Shown in pieces: positions 24,803-33,706 of a stretch of 64,000 bases of DNA (positions within the stretch are counted from its first letter, which is position 1; each line of letters starts with the position of its first letter). This DNA comes from Gammaproteobacteria bacterium. GTDB lineage: Bacteria > Pseudomonadota > Gammaproteobacteria > Acidiferrobacterales > Sulfurifustaceae. The notes under the pieces were generated by a model, which did no database searches, was not told where the DNA came from, and saw only the letters and a program-made list of their open reading frames with translations. A program made the translations under genes and the position numbers. Location of the stretch: the NCBI GenBank assembly GCA_016199745.1, contig JACQFZ010000048.1, positions 186,001 through 250,000 of the forward strand. Reading direction: 5' to 3'.

Positions 24803-25666
24803 TTAGGTATGACTGCTGCGCTTAAACGGCAACGGCGGATTACCGAACACCGCCCGCATCGACTCGGGCAAATGCTCGAGCTCGCGCCGATCGACGTCGA
24901 TCGTCGTCAGCGCCTGTCCTGGGGTGTAGTAATAGGTGATGGAATCGCGCACGCGCGCCATCGGCTTACGACGAAGCCGATGGATGAGATTGGTGTCGAA
25001 TACCATGGCGTCTCCCGCTTGGCCACGCCACTCGACTGTCGAGACCTTCATTGCCTCGACCTCGGCGTCTGACAGTCGGCTCTCTTCATATTCTTTCTTG
25101 CGATAATGCGCGCCGATGTGGGTACCAGGCACGAGCGAGAAATTGCTGTCGGCCTCAGCGACGTCGGAAAGATAAATCATCAATTTAACTTGGCGCCCGC
25201 GCGTATCGCGATGCCAATTGCTGGATGAGTAACCACTACTCTGGACCTCCGACATATCGGTCGGCGGGATCCGCCGTAGATCGATGTCTGACAAATAGGG
25301 CCGTCGCGCGAAGTAACGTTCGACGAGGGCGATGACCGCGGGATGCGCCGCGAGTCGCAATAGCGATGGGTCGAGGCGCAATGGATTCTCAATCCGCCAA
25401 TACTTAACGCTATCACTCCAGCGCACATCGAGATCCGGACGCTGGCCGCCGATGGCTGCGTCGATCAACCCGCGCAGCTGCCCGACGCCGGCCGCATCAA
25501 GCAATCGTCCGACCGAGGTGTATCCATTAATACGTAGTTCAGCTATGCCTTTGGCCAATTCCGCTTCATCCCCTGGGAACCGAGGCTTATAGCGGAGACC
25601 TGGCGCGGTTAACACAGTATCTTCAATCACGACCCGACAACGCGAGACGATCTGCCTTAGTGTCAT
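24803..25666 (-). CDS. Phytanoyl-CoA dioxygenase (PhyH)-family Fe(II)/2-oxoglutarate oxygenase
   Basis: A 287-residue non-haem iron oxygenase. The iron ligands are visible as HRD in SNWHRDTRG and the distal His in NLIHRLRRKP, followed by an Arg suited to bind 2-oxoglutarate. VPGTHIGAH lies between them. PhyH proteins hydroxylate small molecules, including sugars and nucleotide sugars. The ATG at 25666 has GGTGG close upstream. It lies between two methyltransferase genes in the first minus-strand block and is likely a glycan-tailoring hydroxylase. Substrate is unknown. Confidence 0.8.
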   Translation of the reverse strand: MTLRQIVSRCRVVIEDTVLTAPGLRYKPRFPGDEAELAKGIAELRINGYTSVGRLLDAAGVGQLRGLIDAAIGGQRPDLDVRWSDSVKYWRIENPLRLDPSLLRLAAHPAVIALVERYFARRPYLSDIDLRRIPPTDMSEVQSSGYSSSNWHRDTRGRQVKLMIYLSDVAEADSNFSLVPGTHIGAHYRKKEYEESRLSDAEVEAMKVSTVEWRGQAGDAMVFDTNLIHRLRRKPMARVRDSITYYYTPGQALTTIDVDRRELEHLPESMRAVFGNPPLPFKRSSHT

Positions 25667-25700
25667 AACACCACCCTTCGCAACGACTTACTGATATCGA

Positions 25701-26609
25701 TCATTGGCGAGCCAATACGACGTATAGATAATCGCCCTTGAACTCCCGCTCTAAAGCAATACGCCAATTCGCGTCCAACGCGGCATCGTCGAGCCCGGCG
25801 ATTCGCCCGCGCCCCGAAGGCCGCCGATCACGCAACCACAGCGCGGCGTTACTTAACCCAAAACGATGAACACATTTAAGCGAGCGCACTTTCAACCCGG
25901 CATGGCGCGCGCACTCGGCGAGCGACTGTCGATCGAAATACCAACGATGAACCGTCCGATAAAAGAAGCTCGGATAATCGTCTGGCAACAACTCCATCAT
26001 AATATCGTCGCGGTTCGGTGTGCTGATAATCAACTCGCCATCCGGCGCGAGCAACTCGCGCGCTTGTTCGAGGAATGCCCGTGGCTCAGCGACGTGCTCG
26101 ATCACGCTAAACGAGAAACAAGCGTCGACTTTTCCACTCCACTGCACCACCGCCGCATCGAGACTCGCATGCACCGAGTAACCGCGGCTCTCCAGCGAAC
26201 GATGGTAATGTTGCGCCGGCTCAACGGCGATGCCGTTTCGCGCTAGCCCCCTGACGTGGTCGAGGAAGGTACCGGCGGCGCAACCGACGTCGGCGACATT
26301 CTTGCCGCGCAATTGATGCGGAGGAAATACATTAAGGCGCTCGAGCTGTAGTGGATCATGCTCCGCGAAGTAACCATCGATCGAGGAATCGGCATTCACC
26401 AACAACCGATAGGCCGTCGTTTCGTAAAACTCCTCGCCCTTGCAACTCGCCTCGATCAGCCGTTCGACACCGCAACCACGGCAACGACCCACCAGCGTGT
26501 CGGGTGTAAGACTCCCGAACTTGCCATCGCGCACAGGTCCGAATCTGGCGACTTCCCACTTGTGATCGCGGCAAATCTCACAGGCGTCGAAATCAGGTTT
26601 TTGGCTCAT
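25701..26609 (-). CDS. Class I SAM-dependent methyltransferase with N-terminal cysteine cluster
   Basis: A 302-residue protein with CEICRDH (about 10-16) and GRCRGCGVER (about 42-51), likely a zinc site, then a SAM domain (VADVGCAAGTFLDHVRG, AVEPAQHYHRSL, FSVIEHVAEPRAF). The same architecture is found in 11011-12027. C-methyltransferases of deoxysugar pathways such as TylC3 have a related cysteine-rich start, but this one is shorter. The ATG at 26609 follows the GT-B-like gene by 31 bases. It probably modifies a glycan sugar. Confidence 0.8.
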   Translation of the reverse strand: MSQKPDFDACEICRDHKWEVARFGPVRDGKFGSLTPDTLVGRCRGCGVERLIEASCKGEEFYETTAYRLLVNADSSIDGYFAEHDPLQLERLNVFPPHQLRGKNVADVGCAAGTFLDHVRGLARNGIAVEPAQHYHRSLESRGYSVHASLDAAVVQWSGKVDACFSFSVIEHVAEPRAFLEQARELLAPDGELIISTPNRDDIMMELLPDDYPSFFYRTVHRWYFDRQSLAECARHAGLKVRSLKCVHRFGLSNAALWLRDRRPSGRGRIAGLDDAALDANWRIALEREFKGDYLYVVLARQ

Positions 26610-26640
26610 AAATTACGTCGATATCCCAACCGCACTAGAT

Positions 26641-28065
26641 TCATTGAGTCGATACCTTACCCATCAACGTTCCAAGAGAAAAATCCGCTTCAATCTGTTC
26701 CAACAACCGCTGTGCATAGCTGCGATCGTCGAAATGTATCGTGCGCCCGGCCTCGCGACGCACCTTATCGGTCGTGTCGCCATTGTGCAACGCGATCAGA
26801 TAGTTCTCGAATTGCTCGCGCAATTGCCGCCGCTGGGTGCAAACGGTAAGCCAGCTTCGGCCCATGATCGCCTGTATATGTTCTGTGTTATTGGCCTCGG
26901 CGAAATTCCAGTCATTGACGTTATCGGAAAATGAAATACAAAACGCCGGTTTGCCGGCGATTGCGCCTTCGAGAATCATGGTGGAAAACGGCGACGCAAC
27001 GCCGTTAACGGCGCCGATTAACGCCAAGTAATGCGCATCGCTTGTTGCATCCACGGCGGTAGCGACATCGAGCAATACGTTAGCCAGGCTCTTCGGATCA
27101 ACGCTCTCAACCGAACGTCGCTCCCAGGCCCGCGGATGCGGTCGATAGACGATCCGGCAACCGGCAAACCTCGGCTGCGCCGCAATCTCACTCAACTCGC
27201 GCAGCACCGACAGTTCGTCGTACGGAACCGCAGTGCCGGCGAATAGGACCAACACCCCGTCGCGCGGATATCCGAGTGCACAACGGTACTCGTCTTGCAT
27301 TTCCAACCGCAACTGTCGATATTTTTCAAACTGCGGTGCACCGACGACACACACGGCATTGCGATCTACTCCGTTTCGCCCAACGGCCAAGCTCGCCATA
27401 TCGTCACCCCAAACATAGATGCGATCGGGCGCCACCCGCAGTAAACCCTTTTTGGAAAAATAGTCCCAGTGAGAAATAATCATTGCCGAACGAATACCGA
27501 GGCGCTGCGCGGAGCGCAGCACCATGTGCGAATAACTATCGAGCGCGGAGCCCGGCACGATAATAAGATCCGGTCGTAGCGTCTTGAGACAATTCAAGGC
27601 GGCCGCGTCATCGCGAAAAAAAATCTTGGCATCGCTGGCCGATACGACAGCAGCCAACAACGGATGCGCCAATAAATGATGCAACGCCCGGCCTATCGGC
27701 CGCAATTGCATGGCCTTGAAACTGGCGTTGGTCCGCAGGCGGTGGCGACGAAAGTGGCGAAATAACGCGTGGTACCACATGTGCGTATCTAAACGCTGGC
27801 GCCAACCGCGGAGGCTGGGAAGATCCAACACAGTTGCGTTGGGCGCTAATTCCGGCGGTACTTCCGGGCCCGCGATCAGCTTGATTTCGACGCGCTCCGC
27901 CAAGACTGTGAGCGCGCCGCTGTTCAGCAACGCATCAACGACACGTTCGGAAGGTACGACCACGGCGATTCGCGGGCGCTTGCTACCGGTGCGGCCGGGT
28001 AAGGCGTTCTTACCAACATCGATATTTTCGGCGGCAACGGTGATCGATTCGCTCATCTTACGCAT
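26641..28065 (-). CDS. GT-B-like surface-carbohydrate protein
   Basis: A 474-residue cytoplasmic protein I can place only by fold signature. The C-terminal half has LVLFAGTAVPYDE, then IVYRPHPRAWE (an HP-type motif) and SPFSTMILEGAIAGKPAF, the pattern of GT-B proteins that bind CMP- or UDP-sugars. The N-terminal 40 residues are probably flexible. The ATG at 28065 overlaps the upstream stop as TGATG, so it is translationally coupled to the next GT-B-like gene. It is a candidate transferase for one of the ulosonic acids made by this locus; that is inference. Confidence 0.65.
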   Translation of the reverse strand: MRKMSESITVAAENIDVGKNALPGRTGSKRPRIAVVVPSERVVDALLNSGALTVLAERVEIKLIAGPEVPPELAPNATVLDLPSLRGWRQRLDTHMWYHALFRHFRRHRLRTNASFKAMQLRPIGRALHHLLAHPLLAAVVSASDAKIFFRDDAAALNCLKTLRPDLIIVPGSALDSYSHMVLRSAQRLGIRSAMIISHWDYFSKKGLLRVAPDRIYVWGDDMASLAVGRNGVDRNAVCVVGAPQFEKYRQLRLEMQDEYRCALGYPRDGVLVLFAGTAVPYDELSVLRELSEIAAQPRFAGCRIVYRPHPRAWERRSVESVDPKSLANVLLDVATAVDATSDAHYLALIGAVNGVASPFSTMILEGAIAGKPAFCISFSDNVNDWNFAEANNTEHIQAIMGRSWLTVCTQRRQLREQFENYLIALHNGDTTDKVRREAGRTIHFDDRSYAQRLLEQIEADFSLGTLMGKVSTQ

Positions 28066-29642
28066 CAGCCTCTCGCAACAGCATTATCCCGACGACGCCC
28101 TAACAGTTGATGTGCCGTTGCCAGCAATTGCGCGCGATCGCCGGCGAAATGAACCCATGGCGTGGCGTCGAATGTCGGCTCCAACTCCGTGGTGGCATCG
28201 AAATAGATCGCCGGTTTACCGACGTGATCCGCGACATAGGCCGGCGACGAATACGGAGCGACAATCGACAAATCGCTGCCTGCCAATAGCGCATATATAT
28301 TCGTCCCGAACGGCACCAACTCGAAGGCACCCTCAGGCCCGGTCAGGCGTTCGATAAATTCGATATAGCGCCGATCGTGCAGCGCGTGATAACTACGTTT
28401 GTGTTTGAGTAACAACCGCACACGTCGACCGGTACTGGCTTGCAGCTCGCGGCCAGCGGCTGCGATCTCTTCGATAAACCGAATCATGTTAGCGGTCGCG
28501 TAATAGTTGTAGATCAGGCCGATACGGCGCGTGAAGTCTTCGCGCAACGGTGTCACATCGAACACGACGATTCGGATCTCATTGTCGGCCCGCGGTTGCG
28601 CCGGTTTCGATAGATACCAAAGGATCGGTCCGCATGCATGCAGCTCGCCGGTGACGCCGAGACGGCACAAATAGTCGGCGCAAGCCGAGGTCCATAGCCA
28701 ATGCGTGTCGACCAGCAGATGCCGATAATTCGGCAAGTCCGAGCGCAAACCATCGGCCCGGAACACGAACGGCATTATGTTCTGCGAGTACCAAATCATG
28801 TGGGTCTCGAACCGCCGACGCTCGCGTTCGCGCATCCATAACGGTTGCCGTGCGTACGCCGAATTGGTGATGACCACTGCGTTCAATCGCTGCGACCGAT
28901 CGAATGCGCGCACCAGCTCGATCTCCGCGGCATCACGTGCCAACGTTGCCAAGAGTGGCCGACGGATCACGGCGGCGCAAAAACGAACGAGCATCAACGT
29001 CTGGCACAGAACCAATCGGATCCGACCGCGCACGCCCAATGGAATTGTCCGCGCCGCATTGATCAGCGGAAAACGACCGTATTGCAAACGCGTCGGATCC
29101 GACGAGCGAATCGGCACCAACGATTGCACGATAAGCCGGTCGGCAGACACGAGCGGTTGGATGGGACCGGAGCGGCAGTAGGCGGCAAAGCGCGCGTCCG
29201 ACCCCTCCTCTTGCAGACCTTCGGCGCCGATACCAAAAATCAGCGTCGCCGACCGCGGATCTTTTCCTTGACGGCGAAAACCGCCGATGACGGCGTGCCA
29301 CAGCAGCAATGCCCAGTGCACGGCAAACTCTCCCAGCGAACGCACGATCAATCCCGCGGTGGCGCCGACCGCGCCCGATTGAAGTTTGAAACGAAGTCCG
29401 CCCCAAGACGCCGATTCATGTGTTTCCGGAATCGGAGCGCGACCTTGCTCAATACGGTCAACACAGGCGGTGACGAACGGATTCAGCGCCAGTTCAACCA
29501 CCCGCTGCGCCAGTCGAGCTGCAATCGTATCGGCGCTGTAACCGAATGCGCCACGATGATGCGTCGTCAGATGCGCTTGTACACGATGTGCGATCGCATC
29601 GAACGCCCGCAGTGCATGCGGTGTGTGAAATTTAGGCGCCAT
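28065..29642 (-). CDS. GT-B-like polysaccharide biosynthesis protein (PFTS-motif-like)
   Basis: A 525-residue protein without a confident assignment. Near the C-terminus it has VRLLLKHKR and SIVAPYSSPAYVADHVGKPAIYFD, resembling the PFTS-type motif of a family of uncharacterised polysaccharide biosynthesis proteins with a GT-B-like fold. A hydrophobic stretch lies near residues 105-125 and another near 225-240. The ATG at 29642 follows the acetyltransferase stop directly (TAAATG), and its own stop overlaps the next start. Placement directly after pseG, pseI and the acetyltransferase gene makes it a candidate pseudaminyltransferase, by context only. Confidence 0.6.
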   Translation of the reverse strand: MAPKFHTPHALRAFDAIAHRVQAHLTTHHRGAFGYSADTIAARLAQRVVELALNPFVTACVDRIEQGRAPIPETHESASWGGLRFKLQSGAVGATAGLIVRSLGEFAVHWALLLWHAVIGGFRRQGKDPRSATLIFGIGAEGLQEEGSDARFAAYCRSGPIQPLVSADRLIVQSLVPIRSSDPTRLQYGRFPLINAARTIPLGVRGRIRLVLCQTLMLVRFCAAVIRRPLLATLARDAAEIELVRAFDRSQRLNAVVITNSAYARQPLWMRERERRRFETHMIWYSQNIMPFVFRADGLRSDLPNYRHLLVDTHWLWTSACADYLCRLGVTGELHACGPILWYLSKPAQPRADNEIRIVVFDVTPLREDFTRRIGLIYNYYATANMIRFIEEIAAAGRELQASTGRRVRLLLKHKRSYHALHDRRYIEFIERLTGPEGAFELVPFGTNIYALLAGSDLSIVAPYSSPAYVADHVGKPAIYFDATTELEPTFDATPWVHFAGDRAQLLATAHQLLGRRRDNAVARG

Positions 29643-30227
29643 TTATCGTGATTGCGCCCGGCGCGCAACCAACATGCGCACTACCGCTGGCTGGCCGTCC
29701 CGCTGATAGCGGTCGGCCACATCTTTCTCAAGAACATAACCGGCTTTCATAAATGCCTTCCACGAAGAAACGTTGTCGACATAAGTGCCTGCCAAAATCG
29801 ACTGTATGCCAAGCCTATCGAACGCCCATTGCGTCACGGAACCAATCGCCGCCGCACCTATTGCTTGCCCCCAGACACGTTTGTCAAAAACACAAATGCC
29901 GATATCAGCCGTTCGATCCGTCAGATTGACGTGATGCAACCGTACGGTACCGCAATGACGCGCGCTGTTCTTATGAAAGATGCCGAACAACACCGCGTCC
30001 GGCGCCAGCTCGTCGATGCGCACGAATGCGCGGACGGTGTCATCGGTCTGCGTCTTTTGGCGCACCGCGACCATGTATCGATTGACTTCGGGATCGTTGA
30101 GCCCGTCGATGTAGCCGGCATGTACGTCATCGACCGTCAGCGACCAAAGATACCCCTGCGGGATATTCAGCGTCACGCCGCGTTTGAATACCGGCGTCAG
30201 TAACCTGCCGCTACCCATAGAACTCAT
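29643..30227 (-). CDS. GNAT-family N-acetyltransferase
   Basis: A 194-residue GNAT protein of the RimJ/RimL type: DDVHAGYIDGLNDPEVNRYM at the N-terminus, CGTVRLHHVN, ADIGICVFDKRVWGQAIGAAA (acetyl-CoA loop) and TYVDNVSSWKAFMKAGYVLE. It is not a PseH match; a separate pseH lies at 21154. The ATG at 30227 overlaps the pseI stop (ATGA). A sugar-modifying acetyl- or acyltransferase for a second amino group is likely, perhaps giving a differently acylated pseudaminic acid. Acyl donor and acceptor are not known. Confidence 0.8.
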   Translation of the reverse strand: MSSMGSGRLLTPVFKRGVTLNIPQGYLWSLTVDDVHAGYIDGLNDPEVNRYMVAVRQKTQTDDTVRAFVRIDELAPDAVLFGIFHKNSARHCGTVRLHHVNLTDRTADIGICVFDKRVWGQAIGAAAIGSVTQWAFDRLGIQSILAGTYVDNVSSWKAFMKAGYVLEKDVADRYQRDGQPAVVRMLVARRAQSR

Positions 30228-31273
30228 GTCAAAACATCCCACGATACTGGTGTGCCGCGGGTTACGGCCTGCTTCAGCGTGCGGCCAATGACGGCAGCGC
30301 GAAATTTCGGCGGTAGGCCGTCGCCCGGCCGCAACGCCTGTACGTCGTTTTCCCTCACCGTTGCGCCGGCGGCAAGATCGCGAATGAAAAACAGCGAGCG
30401 CCGGTAACGGCGGTAAGAGCTTTCGAGCTCGCCGTGCACATACGTCACTTCGCCGAGTGCCGCGTGCGCCATGCGTGTTTCAGTGACAAGTTGCGCGAGC
30501 TCGGCCGGCTCGAGCGAGAACGACGAATCGACGCCGCCATCGGCGCGCGCCAGTGTGAAATGTTTTTCGATGAAGGCCGCGCCGAGCGCGGTCGCAGCAA
30601 CCGATACCCCAGTGCCCATCGTATGATCGGACAAACCGGTGACAACATCGAACGCCTGCGCCAGGTGCGCAATAGTGCGTAAGTTGATCATCTCCGCCGG
30701 CGCCGGGTAAGCGCTGGTGCACTTGAGCAGGATCAGTCCCTGCACGTTAGCGTCTTTCGCCGCCTGCACTGCTTCTGAAATCTCGGTCAGTGACGCCATA
30801 CCGGTGGACATGATCACCGGCTTGCCGGTGGCGGCACAGCGCCGGATCAAATCAAGATCGACCAGTTCGAACGAGGCGATCTTATATGCCGGCGCGTCGA
30901 GACGCTCCAACAGCTCGACCGCGGCGTTATCGAACGGCGAGCTGAAGATAGTGATGCCGAGTTTGCGGCCGTAGTCGAACAATGGTTCGTGCCATTCCCA
31001 CGGCGTCATCGCTTTGCGATACAGCTCGTAGAGATGCTCACCGTCCCACGGGTTCTTGCCCTTCACTTTGAAACGCGGGTGATCGACATCGAGCGTCATC
31101 GTGTCGGGCGTATAGGTTTGCAACTTCACGGCATCGGCGCCGGCAACGTGCGCCGCGCGGATAATCTCCAAGGCGCGGTCCAACGAGCCGTTATGATTGG
31201 CCGACATCTCGGCGACGATGTATGGCGGATGCCCGTTGCCACAGGGCCGGCCGGCGATATGTACGACGCTCAT
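30224..31273 (-). CDS. pseI: Pseudaminic acid synthase
   Basis: A 349-residue NeuB-family enzyme that condenses PEP with 2,4-diacetamido-2,4,6-trideoxy-L-altropyranose to form pseudaminic acid. AEMSANHNG (21-29), ADAVKLQTYTPDTMT, LYRKAMTPWEWH, FSSPFDNAAVELLE, KIASFELVD, STGMASLTEI and EKHFTL are characteristic, and a SAF domain occupies about 290-349 (FFIRDLAAGATV). Length is normal. The ATG at 31273 overlaps the pseG stop, and its stop overlaps the GNAT gene. The TPWEWH segment favours PseI over NeuB or LegI. Confidence 0.92.
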   Translation of the reverse strand: MSVVHIAGRPCGNGHPPYIVAEMSANHNGSLDRALEIIRAAHVAGADAVKLQTYTPDTMTLDVDHPRFKVKGKNPWDGEHLYELYRKAMTPWEWHEPLFDYGRKLGITIFSSPFDNAAVELLERLDAPAYKIASFELVDLDLIRRCAATGKPVIMSTGMASLTEISEAVQAAKDANVQGLILLKCTSAYPAPAEMINLRTIAHLAQAFDVVTGLSDHTMGTGVSVAATALGAAFIEKHFTLARADGGVDSSFSLEPAELAQLVTETRMAHAALGEVTYVHGELESSYRRYRRSLFFIRDLAAGATVRENDVQALRPGDGLPPKFRAAVIGRTLKQAVTRGTPVSWDVLT

Positions 31274-32361
31274 TGCGGTGACTGTCTCAGTCGATCGGTC
31301 TTACGGTCGGAGAATCGTTCGAGCAGCGCGCTGACCGCGAGCGGCTGGCCGGTGGTGCTGAATCCATCCATGATCTGTATCGCGCGCTGACTCATGGCCA
31401 TTAGTTTTTTTGGATGACGAATGGCGTCGTCGATATCGGCGGCCAGGGCGTCGACAGTCAACTTGTCCGCCCAACCTAAATAGCGCAGCGCACCGATATT
31501 GCCGGTCTCGCGCGTCGATCGTTCCTGGTTATGAGCGAACACCACCGTCAACGTTGGCAATCCCAACAGGCAACGCTCCCACATGGTGGCACCGCCGGCG
31601 CCGATACCGAGATCGGCCGCCGCCATCAACTGGGCCATGTTGTCGGCTTGCACGTGCAGCCGCAGATTGCGCTGCGGCGCGCATAACACTTCAATCATGC
31701 GGCGATGCGGGTTGGTCGCGCCGATCACGACATCCGCCGTGATATCGCTACGCCCGGCCTTCGCCAGCGCCGCGATCGCCTTGGCGGTGATGTTCTGCGG
31801 ATCGGCGCCGCCAAAAAAAATCAAAATATTTTTGACCGAGCCGTCGCGCGATCGTAGTCGTTGACGCACTTCGCGAAACTCCCGGCGCAACAACGCGTAA
31901 CGCGGACCGAGCAGCTTCAGGCAATTCACCGGCAAGCAATCGTTATAACGCTGTGCCATTGCGTCGTAATAATTCTGGTCCAGTAAAATATCGCAATCAT
32001 GGGGCCGATCCGCGAGATCGTCGATTGCCATGATGCCGTTGACGTAACGCCGCAGCACCGACTCCCAGCGCACATCGAGCGCGTAGTGGTCGACGACCAA
32101 ACCGTTGAACGTTTTACCGTTGAGTATTGCCGCCGTTTCCGCCGCATCCGCCTGCCAGGCGCGTGCAGTTGCCGACATTTCCTGAACCGCGTAGCCACGA
32201 GTGCGAATCAGGTCGGACAGATTCCCCGGTAACGTCCGGCAGGCGAAACTAGCATTTGCACCGGCCTCGCGCAGTCCATCGGCCAACGTCAAACAACGCA
32301 TCGCGTGGCCAGTGCCGATTTCGAGCGAGGCATCAACGCGAATCAGGACGTTCAACGGCAC
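31270..32361 (-). CDS. pseG: UDP-2,4-diacetamido-2,4,6-trideoxy-beta-L-altropyranose hydrolase
   Basis: A 363-residue GT-B-like hydrolase releasing UDP before the PseI step. The N-terminus RVDASLEIGTGHAMRCLTLAD carries the likely catalytic His19 (the counterpart of His17 in Campylobacter PseG). DHYALDVRWE, DLADRPHDCDILLDQNYY, FFGGADPQN and GAGGATMWERCLLGLP are family blocks. It is somewhat longer than the Campylobacter enzyme. The start is a GTG at 32361, four codons' length after the aminotransferase stop, with AGAAG upstream. It overlaps pseI. Confidence 0.92.
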   Translation of the reverse strand: MPLNVLIRVDASLEIGTGHAMRCLTLADGLREAGANASFACRTLPGNLSDLIRTRGYAVQEMSATARAWQADAAETAAILNGKTFNGLVVDHYALDVRWESVLRRYVNGIMAIDDLADRPHDCDILLDQNYYDAMAQRYNDCLPVNCLKLLGPRYALLRREFREVRQRLRSRDGSVKNILIFFGGADPQNITAKAIAALAKAGRSDITADVVIGATNPHRRMIEVLCAPQRNLRLHVQADNMAQLMAAADLGIGAGGATMWERCLLGLPTLTVVFAHNQERSTRETGNIGALRYLGWADKLTVDALAADIDDAIRHPKKLMAMSQRAIQIMDGFSTTGQPLAVSALLERFSDRKTDRLRQSPQ

Positions 32362-32364
32362 GCG

Positions 32365-33699
32365 CTAAATCTTCTTGCGAAACACCGGCCGTACCGACCG
32401 GCCGATCAACAGTCCGTCGCAGCTACCCTTTTCGATCGCTTGGCCATAAACCTGGCACGCCCGATCGAATGCGGCGACCACCTGATCGAGCTCGGCCTGC
32501 TGATGCGACCAGGTCGGATAGAACACGCCCTGGAACAGCACGCCGTGCGCAATCATTTCTTGCATCATCAACGTGCGGAAAGTGTCATCGGCATTGCCTT
32601 GCGGGTTGCGACAAACGAGCGCTAACAGACACGGGTCGCCGATGAGGCTCAAGTAACGCGTCAGCCCGTGGCGCGTCACGACTTCGTTCAAGCGCTGTTG
32701 CCACGAGCGACCGCGCGCCCAATTGTCCTTGATCATGTCGTGCCGCTGGAACTCAGCGATGGTGGCGATGAGCGCCGCCAGACCGATGGTCTCGGCGCCG
32801 TGCGTGGTCGAGATCAAAAATAATTTGTCGTCACCTTCGCGGCGAATGCCGCCGAGCTCCATGATGTCGGCGCGACCGGTGAGCGCACACGCGGAAAAGC
32901 CGTTGGCGATGCCTTTGCCCCAGGTAGCGAGATCGGGCCGCACGCCGAAATAATCCTGCGCGCCTTTCAGCCCCCACTTAAAGCCGGAGATCATTTCGTC
33001 GAGGATGTAGACCACGCCGTGTTTGCGGCAGAGCTCGCCGGTCTTGCGCAGAAAATCGTCGCGCGGCGCGTCGAACTTCACCGGCTCCATGATTAGGCAG
33101 GCGATGTCGTGCTTCGGATCGGCGAACAACGCCTCGACCGACGTCAAGTCGTTGTAGCTGAAACACGCCGTCAGTTCGCGCGTTTCTTCCGGAATACCGC
33201 GGTCACACGCAGTGGTGACGATGAACCAATCGTCGTAGCTGAAAAAATTGTGTTCGCGGCACAGCGCTACGCGATTACGGCCGGTATAGGCGCGCGCCAA
33301 CTTGACCGCAGCGGTAGTAACCGTCGAGCCGTTCTTGGCGAATTTCACCATGTCGCCCGACTGCACTGTCTCCAAAAATTTGGCCGCAGCCTCGAGCTCG
33401 ATCGTCGCCGGCCGCTGGAAGTTCGTGCCCTTGAATGCGGCGTCGCTGACGGCTTGCGCCACCGGCTCGTAGCCGTGGCCGATGCTGACCGAGGTCAGGC
33501 CCATACTGCAGTCGACATATTCGTTGCCGTCGACGTCCCAAACATGCGCACCTTTGCCGTGGGTGATGGCCGCGGGCGCATTGATCGGGAACTGATCGTC
33601 GCCCTTCGAATACGTATGCGCCCCGCCTGGCACGATGTCGTGAATACGTTGCGAGAACTGGCGCGAGCGATCGAATTGAGAAATGCGTTTCAGCGTCAT
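32365..33699 (-). CDS. Class III PLP-dependent aminotransferase (glutamate-1-semialdehyde aminomutase-like)
   Basis: A 444-residue fold-type I aminotransferase. GGAHTYSKGDDQFP, HVWDVDGNEYVD, AKNGSTVTTAAVKLARAYTGR, ILDEMISGF (Asp234) and the Schiff-base lysine in TWGKGIANGFS (Lys262) are visible. It is not HemL: the sequence context and many positions differ. In this locus it follows the SpsF-like gene by seven bases and probably aminates a keto-sugar or a CMP-linked intermediate. Similar aminotransferase plus cytidylyltransferase plus NeuB cassettes occur in spore-coat and flagellin glycan loci. Substrate unknown. Confidence 0.85.
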   Translation of the reverse strand: MTLKRISQFDRSRQFSQRIHDIVPGGAHTYSKGDDQFPINAPAAITHGKGAHVWDVDGNEYVDCSMGLTSVSIGHGYEPVAQAVSDAAFKGTNFQRPATIELEAAAKFLETVQSGDMVKFAKNGSTVTTAAVKLARAYTGRNRVALCREHNFFSYDDWFIVTTACDRGIPEETRELTACFSYNDLTSVEALFADPKHDIACLIMEPVKFDAPRDDFLRKTGELCRKHGVVYILDEMISGFKWGLKGAQDYFGVRPDLATWGKGIANGFSACALTGRADIMELGGIRREGDDKLFLISTTHGAETIGLAALIATIAEFQRHDMIKDNWARGRSWQQRLNEVVTRHGLTRYLSLIGDPCLLALVCRNPQGNADDTFRTLMMQEMIAHGVLFQGVFYPTWSHQQAELDQVVAAFDRACQVYGQAIEKGSCDGLLIGRSVRPVFRKKI

Positions 33700-33706
33700 G
33701 ACGGGG

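Noticed and set aside
30309-30316. GGCGGTAG on the plus strand
   Set aside because: Inside the minus-strand pseI gene and antisense to it, with no plus-strand gene downstream.
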